Origin: Aquitalea aquatilis
Lineage (GTDB): Bacteria > Pseudomonadota > Gammaproteobacteria > Burkholderiales > Chromobacteriaceae
DNA: 64,000 bases
Reading direction: 5' to 3'
Assembly (NCBI RefSeq): GCF_005155025.1
Contig: NZ_CP039731.1
Location: 2,542,001-2,606,000 of the forward strand
This document shows positions 16,915 to 26,236 of this stretch, piece by piece. A program made the translations under genes and the position numbers. The first letter of the stretch is position 1. The number at the start of each line of letters is the position of its first letter. The notes below the pieces were generated by a model that saw only the letters and a program-made list of their open reading frames with translations, did no database searches and was not told where the DNA came from.

Positions 16915-18894
16915 TCAGGACAGGCTGATGCGATACTGGCTTATCGTTGCTGACAGCCGACCGGCCAGCTGGTCCAGCTTTTCGGCCTGTGAATTGTTTT
17001 GCACGGCAACAACACTGTTTTCCTCGGTCATTTGCGCTATGCGCTCCACATTCTGGCTGATGACCTGCATGGCCTGATCCTGCTCTTCAATGGCCGTGGC
17101 GATGCCTTGCATGCGCTGCAATACCAGCTGGGAACTCTCATCAATCTGCTTCAGGCCCTGCTCGCTCGACCCAACAGTCACCAGGCTTTGGCTAGATAGC
17201 TCGTCGGCGGTGGCCATCCCGGCAACGGTGGCGTCGATTCGCTTCTGCACATCCAGTATCAAACTGGCAATTTGCTCTGTCGCGGTCCCGGTACGTGCAG
17301 CCAGGTTGCGAACCTCATCAGCCACCACCGCAAACCCGCGCCCGGTTTCGCCAGCCCGTGCAGCTTCAATAGCCGCATTCAGTGCCAGCAGGTTCGTCTG
17401 GTCTGCAATGTCACTGATTACGTCTATAATGCCGCCGATCTCCTTTGAGCTGGCATTCAGGCGCTGGATGTCATTGCCGGACGCCTTGATCTGCCGGGCA
17501 ATCTCACCAACCGTTCTCACTGTCTCTTTCATCGTCTGCAGTGCTTGGCCTGTATCGCTACGTGATCCCTGAACCTGCGCCATAACGGAACGTGTACTGG
17601 TGGACATCTCAGTCATGCTGACCGCCGTCTGTTCAACCGCAGCGGCAACAGAGGCTGTGGCTTCCGACTGCACCGATGCACTCTGCCGGACCTGATTGCT
17701 GCTAGAGGAAAGCTGCTCAGCAACTGTGCCCATGTCCTTGCCACAGCCCTGCACGTCTAGGATCAGATGGGAGAATGCATCCATCAGGTTGTTGAAGGCA
17801 TTTCCGATCTGCCGGGTTTCTTTCACGCCTTCGGCATGCACCGTACAGGAAAGGTCACGGGTTTCAACCGACCTCTCTACCGACCGAGCTACCAGTAGTA
17901 GTGGGCCTCCAATGCTACGGCCAACCCACAGGCCGATGCCGGCACTGAAGAGGACGGTGACAAGCCCTACCACGCCAACGATCAAGAGGTTGCGTAGCGC
18001 TTGGGCTTCCAGTGCCTGAGTTTGGCCATCAATGCTTGCGGACAGCTGCTGCTCAACACCGTAGAGGGCATTCATCTTGCTGGTGATGGCGTCGAACCAT
18101 TGGTCCGCCGTCACATTGAAGCCGCCCTGCATGAAGTGGCTTTCCATCAAGCCGCGGAACTGCTCTACCCGGACGGATGCGTCGCTCGACAATACACTTT
18201 TCAAAGCAGCGACTTCAGCTGGCTGGGCAATGCCTTCGAACTGATTCAGTAGCACGTCCTGGTTGTCGATTTTTGCCAGGATGGCACGGTACTGTGGCCA
18301 CTCAATTTTGTCGGAGATAAATGCCGGCAAAGAAAGAGCTCGCTCCAGGCCTACATTCTCTTTGGCCTGAATCAGGGCCAGGTAAGCTTGCAGGCGGCGC
18401 ACGATATCAGCCTGATCATTGTCCTTGCCGATCGTTGAAATACTCTTGAGAAGAGTAGCGATGGTTTGGGAATAGTAGGCAGAACTCTGTGCGGGCAAGG
18501 TGCCTTGGTGGGAAATTTGCTCACGCATGCCTGCCAATTCCTGCAATGCATCCTTGGCCTTCTGAATATTCACGCCACTCGACATGTCATGATTGCCGGC
18601 GATCACCAGCAGGTAGGCCTGCCGTTTGGTGTCTGTGGTTTTGCGGATTTCCGGCAGCTTGTCAGCGAACTTCTGGCCATGGGATTGCAGGTAGCCTGCA
18701 GATGCGCCTCGCTCAATCTGCATGGAGTGAATCAAGTTGCCCGATGCGATGGCTAACTCCATGAGGTTTCGGGTTTGCTGGGCCTTTTGGTATTGGTTGT
18801 AGTTCTGTACGAGCAAAAGGAGTGAGAAGCTGCTCAGCACGAGGAGTGGAACCATGATCAGCAAGAGAAGACGGTTTCTGATGGTGGAAAACAT
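16915..18894 (-). CDS. Methyl-accepting chemotaxis protein with NIT nitrate/nitrite-sensing domain
   Basis: This 659-residue chemoreceptor has an N-terminal membrane helix (about residues 8-28) and a periplasmic NIT-type domain at about 50-290, opening with [16 protein letters not shown] second helix spans about 303-325, then HAMP, then a signalling domain with the conserved hairpin tip ([14 protein letters not shown]). NIT domains are associated with nitrate and nitrite sensing. The cell could therefore steer toward denitrification substrates, matching the nos locus 15 kb away. The C-terminus ends exactly where the IS1182 remnant begins, so the last residues may have been altered by the insertion. 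Confidence 0.85.
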   Translation of the reverse strand: MFSTIRNRLLLLIMVPLLVLSSFSLLLLVQNYNQYQKAQQTRNLMELAIASGNLIHSMQIERGASAGYLQSHGQKFADKLPEIRKTTDTKRQAYLLVIAGNHDMSSGVNIQKAKDALQELAGMREQISHQGTLPAQSSAYYSQTIATLLKSISTIGKDNDQADIVRRLQAYLALIQAKENVGLERALSLPAFISDKIEWPQYRAILAKIDNQDVLLNQFEGIAQPAEVAALKSVLSSDASVRVEQFRGLMESHFMQGGFNVTADQWFDAITSKMNALYGVEQQLSASIDGQTQALEAQALRNLLIVGVVGLVTVLFSAGIGLWVGRSIGGPLLLVARSVERSVETRDLSCTVHAEGVKETRQIGNAFNNLMDAFSHLILDVQGCGKDMGTVAEQLSSSSNQVRQSASVQSEATASVAAAVEQTAVSMTEMSTSTRSVMAQVQGSRSDTGQALQTMKETVRTVGEIARQIKASGNDIQRLNASSKEIGGIIDVISDIADQTNLLALNAAIEAARAGETGRGFAVVADEVRNLAARTGTATEQIASLILDVQKRIDATVAGMATADELSSQSLVTVGSSEQGLKQIDESSQLVLQRMQGIATAIEEQDQAMQVISQNVERIAQMTEENSVVAVQNNSQAEKLDQLAGRLSATISQYRISLS

Positions 18895-19283
18895 GCGGTG
18901 CTACCTTTACCAATGAAGAGCTGATCTGGGGGTGGTCACTGAAGCTATAACGAGGCCGTGCGAATGTCATCAAACAAGCACAGCACAAGGAGATGCTATT
19001 GGAGTTTCAGCCCTTCAAACTTGAAACAGGTCAATGCTTTCGAGCAAATATTCAATGTTGAGGATCATTTGAGGAATCCTCACATGTCTTTGCCGTGATT
19101 GGCTGATTTGATTTAGATGGGATGCGGTATGCCAGGCCTGTGACAGGATGCTGATGTGGCCGTGGCGTGCGCAGATATAGCTGGGGTGGGGGGGCTCGGG
19201 TGGCTAGTGCATGGCCGATAGTGGAGGGCATTAGGCCCTGCGGGATGAGATTGCCAGACCTTGGTCGTAAGGAAATCCCCTAG
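18895..19283. other. Intergenic region, nothing recognised
   Basis: This stretch should carry the chemoreceptor promoter. No gene, RNA or clear motif was found before the integrase remnant. Confidence 0.35.
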
Positions 19284-19465
19284 TACCAACTAGGCACTAA
19301 CACCGGTAATGTCACGCAAAATTTACCTGATCTCTTCCCGCAAAAACGTGAGGCTTGGAACAAGGGCAAGATGATTGGCCAAAAGCCACCACTCAAGCCA
19401 AAGGATATCTGGGCTATACGGATCCATCTTCAGAACAAGTATGCAGTACGTGACCTAGCGATGTT

Positions 19466-19768
19466 TGAATCGCCCCGGCTTCTCTAGACACTCTTGAACC
19501 GTTGGAAATATTGCTTCTCAAACTCTACCGGCGATAGCCCGTTTGCGGAACCATGCCAGCGCTTCGGGTTGTAGAACATCTCGATGTAATCGAAAATGTC
19601 CCGCCGGGCCTCTTCCCTGGCGACTTCGGCCACTGGGTAACCACGCTCGGTTACCTGTTGGACTGCTTCAATCTTGAACTCTTCGGGGAAACGCGGCTTG
19701 CTCATGACACCTCCTTGTGGGGCCTAGTGTGAGGCTCGCGAGGTGTCTAGGAAAGGAGGGGCGATTCA
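19466..19768 (-). mobile_element. 303-bp internally deleted IS3-family element
   Basis: The ends are inverted repeats: the left begins TGAATCGCCCCGGC and the right reads back TGAATCGCCCCTCC. A three-base direct repeat GTT flanks the element (19463-19465 and 19769-19771), the usual IS3-family duplication. Inside, only the start of OrfA and the end of OrfB remain. The element is non-autonomous but could be mobilised in trans. Confidence 0.85.
19484..19705 (-). pseudogene. OrfA-OrfB deletion fusion of an IS3 transposase
   Basis: The 73-residue frame joins MSKPRFPEEFKIEAVQQ, the beginning of an OrfA helix-turn-helix protein, directly to REEARRDIFDYIEMFYNPKR through FEKQYF, the end of an OrfB integrase. 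All catalytic DDE residues are missing. It marks the deletion that produced the miniature element. Confidence 0.85.
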
Positions 19769-20263
19769 GTTCAACTTAGCTATCGACAGCAAACTTCGTG
19801 GATGTGATCTCGTTAACTTACGCGAACGTGACGTAACACATGGAAACCAGACTCTGCCCCGTGCGATTGTTATTCAGCGCAAGACTCAACGGCCTGTGCA
19901 ATTTGAACTGACGGAGCCGACAAGGCTGGCGGTGTCTGCATGGCTAGAGAAAGCGCACTTGCGAAGCGATCAGTATCTGTTTCCTAGTCGGCTGGCAGAC
20001 TCTCCACACCTGTCGACTCGTCAATACGCACGGATTGTGCATATGTGGGTCTCGACAGCAGGTCTGGACTCATCCATCTATGGCACACACTCATTACGTC
20101 GGACCAAGGCAACATTGATCTACAAAAAGACCAAAAATCTGTGTGCTGTACAAATCTTACTTGGCCACACCAAGCTGGAGTGCACGGTTCGGTACCTTGG
20201 CATCGAGGTCGATGATGCACTGGAAATTTCAGAGCAGATTGAAATCTAGGTAGCCACAAGGAA

Positions 20264-20289
20264 GTTGGCAGCGAACATTCGCTGCCAAC
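20264..20289. terminator. Perfect hairpin after the recombinase gene
   Basis: GTTGGCAGCGAA at 20264-20275 is the inverse of 20278-20289, giving a 12-bp stem with a 2-base centre, 14 bases after the recombinase stop. No T run follows, so it may be a transcript end structure or a recombination-related dyad. Confidence 0.45.
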
Positions 20290-20443
20290 AGTGTCCTCAT
20301 CGGCCATAACGGTCACTGGCACTATGAGCGTGCTATGCCTGCTTTCAATATGAAAACGGTCATAAAATATTCAAAAAAGCCGCAAGTAGCACAATTGCTA
20401 TATTTGTCTATTTTCGCCTTAGTCATAATAAGGAAACCGAAAC

Positions 20444-23131
20444 CTAGCCGTACGCTTCTTGCAAGGCGCGTTTCATTTCCTGATCCAATTGCTTTATATC
20501 AATTGGTTTGGAAGCAAATCCGCTCATGCCAACTGCCATTGCGGCTGCCCGGTCTTCCTGTAAGACACTTGCAGTCAGTGCGATTATCGGAATACCATAT
20601 TTGTCTGGATCTCCACCACTGGAGCGAATAACTCTGCAAGTCTCCAGTCCATCCATGATTGGCATCTGCACATCCATCAGAATAATGTCAAAATCATGTT
20701 GCGACCAAAGCTGCAGTACTTCCTTCCCGTTCATTGCCGTAGTTACTGTGTGGCCTCGCTTCTTGAGCAGGATCTTGATCAAGTTAAGGTTTTGTACCAC
20801 GTCATCCGCTACCAGAATATCCAATGGCGGTAGATTGGCATCTTCGACAACCGGTTTAACTATCTGGCCTGACTGGGCAGCTACCAGCGGAATCCGTACG
20901 GTAAATGTCGAGCCCTTACCCGCAGTGCTTTCGACACCGATACTTCCTCCCATCTTTTTTACCAATTCCAAGGCAATGGTTGTTCCTAGACCGGTGCCAC
21001 CAAAACGCCGTGAAGTTGATGCATCGGCCTGCGAAAATGGCTTGAACAACTTTGCCTGTGCGACTGCATTCATCCCGATACCGGTATCTACAACGATCAG
21101 CTCGACAATGCCCGTATGTTGGGAAACCTTTAGCCGCACTTCGCCCTTTTCAGTAAATTTTACGGCATTGCTCATTAAATTCAGCAATATCTGCCGAATA
21201 CGCATAGCATCACCCATGAAGTGATCGTTGATGCTCTCCGGGTATTCAATAATCAGGCTAATACCTTTGCGCTCGGTTGTCAGCTTTAACGTATCAATAG
21301 TCTGTTGGCAGACATTTCGCAGTGAAAAGGGAAGTTCCTCCAGCTCCACAGCACCTTGTTCCAGTTTTGCCGTATCCAGAATATCGTTGATCAATCCCAG
21401 CAAGCCTTTGGCAGACTGATTGATGATTTCAATCATCTTCTTCGGTTCAGCATCTATCTCGAAATCCTGCAGAAGATCGGTGTAGCCGATAATTGCATTC
21501 ATTGGAGTACGGATTTCATGACTCATATTGGCAAGAAAAGCGCTTTTTGATCTGGCGGCAGATTCCGCACTTTCCTTAGCCACTTGCATGGCAAGCTCCA
21601 TGAGCTTGCGTTCTGAAACATCAAGAATAAGCCCATCAATGAAAACGGCTTGATTCACTTCATTGAAAACACCACGGGCACTTTCAGATACCCAGCATTC
21701 GGTTCCATCCATGCAGCGTATGCGGTATTCCACCGTATAAGGAATACATTTATTCAGTGCATTATGAATAACATCACGTACTCGCTGCTGGTCTTCCGGA
21801 TGGATGATATTGAAGATGTGCATGCCTCCGCTCATGAAGATATTACTTGGCCAGCCACTAAGTTCCTGAATGTCTTCACTGATAAACAACTTATTCCACG
21901 GCTCTTTGGCCTCGCTGCGAAATGTCACTCCAGGAATATTGTCAATCAGTGCATGGAACTGTTGCTCTTGCTCTTCCAGTTCACGCTGCATTCGGTGGCG
22001 TTCGCTGATATCGGTGATGAATCCGACATACAGGCTGTACGCAGGAAGCGCGCCCTTGCCAATAGCCAGGCGAATAGGGAATTGTGTGCCATCCTTGCGA
22101 CGACCCACAGCCTCTTCCTCAATTTCGGAAATCGGCAGCGAAGCAGGAGAAGTCATCTGCCGACCCTGTTGGTACCGCGCGGGGATTAGCTGTTGGATGT
22201 TGCAGCCCTTGACATCAGACTCCATCCAGCCGAACAAGCGTTCTGCCGCCGGATTTAACGACTCTATCCTACCCTCGGCATCAAAGGTGATCATGCCATC
22301 AATGGTCGTGCTGACGATGGTCTGCAGTTTCAGCTCGTTTGCCTGCGTCTTCTGGTAGAGCATGCGGTAGCGAAGCAGCACATTACCTGCCAGAACCATA
22401 TTTCCCAGCATGAGCACCAGTACGGCAATTCCGATAGCAAGGCTGGCATTGTCATTCCAAGACGAAAATCCTCCGGCCTGAGGCGTGCCAATAAAGCGGG
22501 CCGCTGCCATGCCAAAGTAGTGCATACCAGCAATGGCAACGCCCATTACGCCCCCTCCCAGCAAGGTTGCGTAGCCCTTGCGCAGGCGATTGCTATCTAG
22601 GCCAAACCTTATCCATAACGCCAAGGTACTTAGTAACACGGCGACCATGATTGAGGCGGCAAACCATAGCGGGTCATAACGGAGCTGGGGCGCCATGTTC
22701 ATGGCAGCCATCCCGCTGTAGTGCATGATGCCGATGCCACTGCCAACCAGCGTGCCGCTTAGCCACAACTGGCTCTGGCTGATGCTTGGCTGGGCAAGTC
22801 TTCGCAGGGCAAACCAGGCTGCGCCAATAGCAGGAAGCATGGAGAACAACGTGGGAAGCAACGCGTAATGCACCGAACTACAGATTGAGAATGCAAGCAT
22901 GCCAACAAAATGCATGGCCCAGATGCCGCCTCCCATTGCAATCGATCCTGTCACCAGAGCAATTTTTTTGAGATTGCCTTCAGTCGCCTCTCGCGCGAAA
23001 CCGGCCATTTGCAAAGCAAGGCAAGAAGTGGAAATAGCGACAAGAAGAGAGAGGGAGACCAGCCAAAGATTGTATTGGGTTTGTAAAAAAAGCAGCGTTT
23101 GATAACTGCTGATGAAGTAGGAGTTCAGCAT
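20444..23131 (-). CDS. MHYT-domain hybrid sensor histidine kinase
   Basis: This 895-residue kinase starts with an MHYT membrane sensor (about residues 15-245), with the repeated motif seen as MHFVGM, MHYSGM and MHYFGM. This domain is proposed to bind copper and sense O2, CO or NO. Two PAS domains follow at about 275-395 and 400-510, then HisKA (NMSHEIRTPMNAIIGY), HATPase_c (NAVKFT, GTGLG) and a C-terminal receiver with the acceptor Asp in LMDVQMPIMDG. No response regulator is adjacent. A gas- or copper-sensing role would fit the nos locus, but this is inference. Confidence 0.88.
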   Translation of the reverse strand: MLNSYFISSYQTLLFLQTQYNLWLVSLSLLVAISTSCLALQMAGFAREATEGNLKKIALVTGSIAMGGGIWAMHFVGMLAFSICSSVHYALLPTLFSMLPAIGAAWFALRRLAQPSISQSQLWLSGTLVGSGIGIMHYSGMAAMNMAPQLRYDPLWFAASIMVAVLLSTLALWIRFGLDSNRLRKGYATLLGGGVMGVAIAGMHYFGMAAARFIGTPQAGGFSSWNDNASLAIGIAVLVLMLGNMVLAGNVLLRYRMLYQKTQANELKLQTIVSTTIDGMITFDAEGRIESLNPAAERLFGWMESDVKGCNIQQLIPARYQQGRQMTSPASLPISEIEEEAVGRRKDGTQFPIRLAIGKGALPAYSLYVGFITDISERHRMQRELEEQEQQFHALIDNIPGVTFRSEAKEPWNKLFISEDIQELSGWPSNIFMSGGMHIFNIIHPEDQQRVRDVIHNALNKCIPYTVEYRIRCMDGTECWVSESARGVFNEVNQAVFIDGLILDVSERKLMELAMQVAKESAESAARSKSAFLANMSHEIRTPMNAIIGYTDLLQDFEIDAEPKKMIEIINQSAKGLLGLINDILDTAKLEQGAVELEELPFSLRNVCQQTIDTLKLTTERKGISLIIEYPESINDHFMGDAMRIRQILLNLMSNAVKFTEKGEVRLKVSQHTGIVELIVVDTGIGMNAVAQAKLFKPFSQADASTSRRFGGTGLGTTIALELVKKMGGSIGVESTAGKGSTFTVRIPLVAAQSGQIVKPVVEDANLPPLDILVADDVVQNLNLIKILLKKRGHTVTTAMNGKEVLQLWSQHDFDIILMDVQMPIMDGLETCRVIRSSGGDPDKYGIPIIALTASVLQEDRAAAMAVGMSGFASKPIDIKQLDQEMKRALQEAYG

Positions 23132-23299
23132 GCTCAGCTCTCAGGCAGATCGCGCATATAGAAGGTCAATCATGATGCTTTTAACCGGTATAGCTCACAG
23201 AAAGCTTGCATTGCAATGTCATGTAACTAGTTACTTGCAATTCAGTATTTCAGCCCGTTTATGGGGCTGTGTTGCAGCACGAAAATTTACAAAAATCAT

Positions 23300-23329
23300 T
23301 TGGCATAACAGTAGGAGCTGCATTATAGT
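23300..23329 (+). promoter_or_regulatory. Sigma70-like promoter of the candidate small RNA
   Basis: TTGGCA (23300-23305) and TATAGT (23324-23329) are 18 bases apart, a good -35/-10 pair. Transcription would start near 23335-23337. Confidence 0.6.
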
Positions 23330-23335
23330 TCTAAT

Positions 23336-23403
23336 GCTGACTTCATCAGCACCAGCCCGAGATTAACTTCTCGTTTATACCGCCCTCGTGGCGGTTTTCT
23401 TTT
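23336..23403 (+). ncRNA. Candidate small RNA of about 70 nt
   Basis: Three hairpins follow the promoter without an open frame. They are TGCTGA/TCAGCA (23335-23351), CGAGA/TCTCG (23358-23373) and ACCGCC/GGCGGT (23379-23395), the last followed by TTTCTTTT. The final hairpin is a rho-independent terminator pointing rightward, and no plus-strand gene lies upstream to need it. The U-rich tail is typical of Hfq-bound RNAs. Targets are unknown. It sits between the MHYT kinase gene and the end of the iron operon. Confidence 0.55.
23379..23403 (+). terminator. Rho-independent terminator of the candidate small RNA
   Basis: A 6-bp GC-rich stem (23379-23384 with 23390-23395, CTCGT loop) is followed by TTTCTTTT. 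Confidence 0.75.
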
Positions 23404-23598
23404 GCTGCCTTCAGAACTGGCTTTTATGCAAAAGACATTTTATTGCCATGATTAATTACCAAGCAGCAGCTTGTCGTAGTTTCTTTCGTATTGGAATTTA
23501 TAAATTCATGCTTCCGAATGGGTAGCATCCCGACATCACCGGCTCATTAGAAAACGTTCGTCCGCTGCTATTTCTCCACCAGTGGCCTCAAGTGTTTG

Positions 23599-24630
23599 CT
23601 AGGCAAAAACGGTTACTGAGCCGTCAACGGCAACCCCTACAGTCTGTCCGTTTTGATAGGCATGCCAGCCGTTGGTACGCGCCTTGATGGTATGCCGGCT
23701 GTGCAGCAATTCCAGGTGTAGGGTGGCATCGTGGCCAAAGTACTCCATACCAATGATTCTGGCCTGCGGCTGGCTGGGTGATGGCGGCCCCAGTCTTATC
23801 TGCTCGGGTCTGATCAACACATCTACTGCACCTTGCTGATGGACTTGTGACAAGGGAAGACTGCCCAGCTCGCACTCCACCGTTTGCGGGCCGGCAATGC
23901 CTGGAAGCAGGATGGATTCGCCTAGAAAACCTGCTAGTTCCGGTGTGCGCGGACGGCAATAGAGATTGGCCGGACTGTCCTGCTGCAGCAACTGGCCTTC
24001 CCACAAGACGGCCACTTGCTCACCACAGGACAAGGCCTCCGACTGGTCATGGGTAACCAGCACCGCCGTGGCACCCACGGCTTTCAATGTCTGCAGCACA
24101 GCCTGGCGGGTATCATTGCGCAGGCCGGTATCCAGTGCCGAGAACGGTTCGTCCAGCAATACCACCGCAGGTTCCGGTGCCAATGCACGTGCCAATGCCA
24201 CGCGCTGTTGCTGACCACCGGACAACTGCTGCGGCGCACGGGTGGCAAAGTGTGCAGGCAGGCCCACCATTTCCAACAACTCCGCCACCCGATGACACCG
24301 CTTACGCAGACTGCGTGGCAGGCCGAACACGATGTTGTCGGCCACACTCAGATGAGGAAATAGCGCACCTTCCTGCGGTACATAGCCGATGCGTCGCCGC
24401 TCTGGCGGCACGTGGATACTGGCGCTGCTGGCCAGCTTCCCGCCAATGCTGATGCTACCAGCGTCGAGGTGCTCGAAGCCGCACAGCATGCGCAGCAGCG
24501 TGGTTTTGCCGCTCCCTGATGGGCCCAGCAGGGCCAGCAGGGAGCCGGAAGGAATGTGCAGATCAAGCTGGTCGATGACCCGCTGTTGCCCGAATTGTTT
24601 GCACAGCCCCTGAAGCAAAAGTTCAGACAT
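23599..24630 (-). CDS. fbpC: Ferric iron ABC transporter ATP-binding protein
   Basis: This 343-residue ATPase of the FbpC/PotA class has Walker A GPSGSGKTT, signature LSGGQQQRVALARAL, Walker B VVLLDEP and a C-terminal TOBE-like domain from about residue 240. It powers import of ferric iron with the permease and binding protein upstream. ATG 24630 is used because AGGAGA lies eight bases upstream. The start overlaps the permease stop by eight bases. It is the last gene of a six-gene leftward operon. Confidence 0.88.
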   Translation of the reverse strand: MSELLLQGLCKQFGQQRVIDQLDLHIPSGSLLALLGPSGSGKTTLLRMLCGFEHLDAGSISIGGKLASSASIHVPPERRRIGYVPQEGALFPHLSVADNIVFGLPRSLRKRCHRVAELLEMVGLPAHFATRAPQQLSGGQQQRVALARALAPEPAVVLLDEPFSALDTGLRNDTRQAVLQTLKAVGATAVLVTHDQSEALSCGEQVAVLWEGQLLQQDSPANLYCRPRTPELAGFLGESILLPGIAGPQTVECELGSLPLSQVHQQGAVDVLIRPEQIRLGPPSPSQPQARIIGMEYFGHDATLHLELLHSRHTIKARTNGWHAYQNGQTVGVAVDGSVTVFA

Positions 24631-26236
24631 GAGAAGCGTCTCCTGTAGCGGTGTGGCCATCGGTGGCCAGACGGTCGATGGCATTCCTTCCCAGCAAGGC
24701 CATCAGCAGCCAGGTGGATGCCATGGATAGCAAGGTAAGCGCCAGTGCATAAGGCGCAGCGGCGGCATAGGCCATGGCCGAAGTGTCGGCCCAGATCTGG
24801 GTGGCCAGTGTTTCGGTGCCGATGGGTGACAGCAGCAAGGTGGCGGTCAGTTCGGTGACAATGGACAGGAATACCAGACTGGCAGCCGCACCCAAGCCGG
24901 GCGCGGCCATGGGCAGCAGCACACGCAGCCAGGTCTGCCAACTGCCTAGCCCCAGTGAGCGTGCCAGTTCCTCCTGTCGGCTTTCGGCCTGAAGCAGTGC
25001 CGAGCGCACGCTGACGATGGCCAGCGGCAGAAACAGGATGGCGTAGGCCAGCAGCAGCAGGAACTGGGTCTGATACAGCGACGGCACGACGCGGATGGAC
25101 ACGGTGACCAGCCCCAGTGCGATGACAATGCCGGGTACGCCCTGTACCAGGAAGGTCAGCCGTTCCATGAGGCCGGTCAGCCGGCCCGGCATGCGCGCCA
25201 GCAGATAGCCAAGCGGCAATGCCAGCAGCACAGTCAGGGCTGCACCTTCCAGACCCAGCTCAATCGAACTGGAACTGGCGTCAAGAATCAGCTCCGCCGA
25301 TACCTCGACCGGCGACACGGCGGCATCGCCATGCTGGGTCAACCAGTAAGCCAGCGTGGAGAGCGGCAGCAACAGCGTGATGCAGGACAGCAGCACAAAG
25401 CCGGCCACCACCAGCCATTTCCGCGCTCCCAGCTCCAGCCGTGGCGGTGCGCGGCGAGCGCCCTTGGCACGCCGCTCATAACTGGGCTGCCGCCTTACCC
25501 GCCATTCAAGGCCGATCAGCATGGCGGCTACCAGCAGCAGCACGATGGACAACTGGGCTGCACCATGGCTGTCAAAGCCGGCGCGGTATTCGGCAAAGAT
25601 TTCGGTGGTGAAGGTACGAAAGCGCAACAAGACAAAGGCACCGAACTCTGACAAGGTGCTTAGCGCCACCAGCAACATGCCGCCCAGCAAGGCTGGTCGC
25701 AGCTGCGGCAGGATCAGGCGGAAGAAACAGCGCCATGGCCCCAGCCCAAGGGTTCTGGCCGTTTCCTCCAGTGCCGGATCCAGACCGCGCAATGCGGCAG
25801 ATACCGGCAGGAAGACCAGTGGCGAATAGGCACTGCCCAGCACCAACAGCGCACCGGGAAAACCTTGCAGATCGTCGCTGAGCGAAACCCAGGCATAGCT
25901 GCTGATGAAGGTGGGAATAGCCATCGGTGCCACGCTCAACAGCGGCCACAGCCCCTGCCAGGGCAGACGGGTGCGTTCGGCAAACCAGGCACAGACCAGC
26001 CCCAGCACGCCACACAGCAGAGTGGTGGCGGACACGATGATTGCGGTGTTGAGCGCCAGCGAACCAACCAGCGGTCGCCACAGCATGTCGATGAAGTCTG
26101 CCGGGTCGGACTGCGCAGCCTGCCAGATGATGACCAGCAGCGGGGAAGCCAGAACGGCACATACCGCCAGGGCGGCAGCAAATAGCCAGCCCTGGCGGTG
26201 TGTGGTTCTCCCCGGCATCAGGGAGTGAATGGCCAT
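24623..26236 (-). CDS. fbpB: Ferric iron ABC transporter permease (fused two-domain type)
   Basis: This 537-residue inner membrane protein has about twelve hydrophobic helices in two homologous halves, as in FbpB/SfuB. Each half has a binding-protein-dependent transport loop (EETARTLGLGPWRCFFR and EELARSLGLGSWQTWLR). The loops contact the ATPase. ATG 26236 directly follows the binding-protein stop. A shorter start at Met7 is possible. Confidence 0.88.
   Translation of the reverse strand: MAIHSLMPGRTTHRQGWLFAAALAVCAVLASPLLVIIWQAAQSDPADFIDMLWRPLVGSLALNTAIIVSATTLLCGVLGLVCAWFAERTRLPWQGLWPLLSVAPMAIPTFISSYAWVSLSDDLQGFPGALLVLGSAYSPLVFLPVSAALRGLDPALEETARTLGLGPWRCFFRLILPQLRPALLGGMLLVALSTLSEFGAFVLLRFRTFTTEIFAEYRAGFDSHGAAQLSIVLLLVAAMLIGLEWRVRRQPSYERRAKGARRAPPRLELGARKWLVVAGFVLLSCITLLLPLSTLAYWLTQHGDAAVSPVEVSAELILDASSSSIELGLEGAALTVLLALPLGYLLARMPGRLTGLMERLTFLVQGVPGIVIALGLVTVSIRVVPSLYQTQFLLLLAYAILFLPLAIVSVRSALLQAESRQEELARSLGLGSWQTWLRVLLPMAAPGLGAAASLVFLSIVTELTATLLLSPIGTETLATQIWADTSAMAYAAAAPYALALTLLSMASTWLLMALLGRNAIDRLATDGHTATGDASHV

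Larger units (their letters stand above)
19284..20249 (+). pseudogene. Tyrosine recombinase gene interrupted by a miniature IS3 element
   Basis: The N-terminal part reads FPQKREAWNKG ... RDLAMF in one frame up to 19465. The C-terminal part resumes after the insertion with NLAIDSKLRGCDLV. Removing 19466-19768 and one copy of the GTT duplication restores an open frame across AMFNLAID. The catalytic parts remain: R in KLRGCDLV, GTHSLRRTKA (H, R), LLGHTKL (H) and VRYLGIE (Tyr). The family is a short phage-type integrase of about 200 residues. The extreme N-terminus also seems shifted, because ATG at 19302 (MSRK) is in a different frame. The gene is inactive as it stands. Confidence 0.8.

Noticed and set aside
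23130-23366. 78-residue plus-strand open frame before the candidate small RNA
   Set aside because: It has no ribosome site or conserved features, and overlaps the RNA promoter, hairpins and kinase start.
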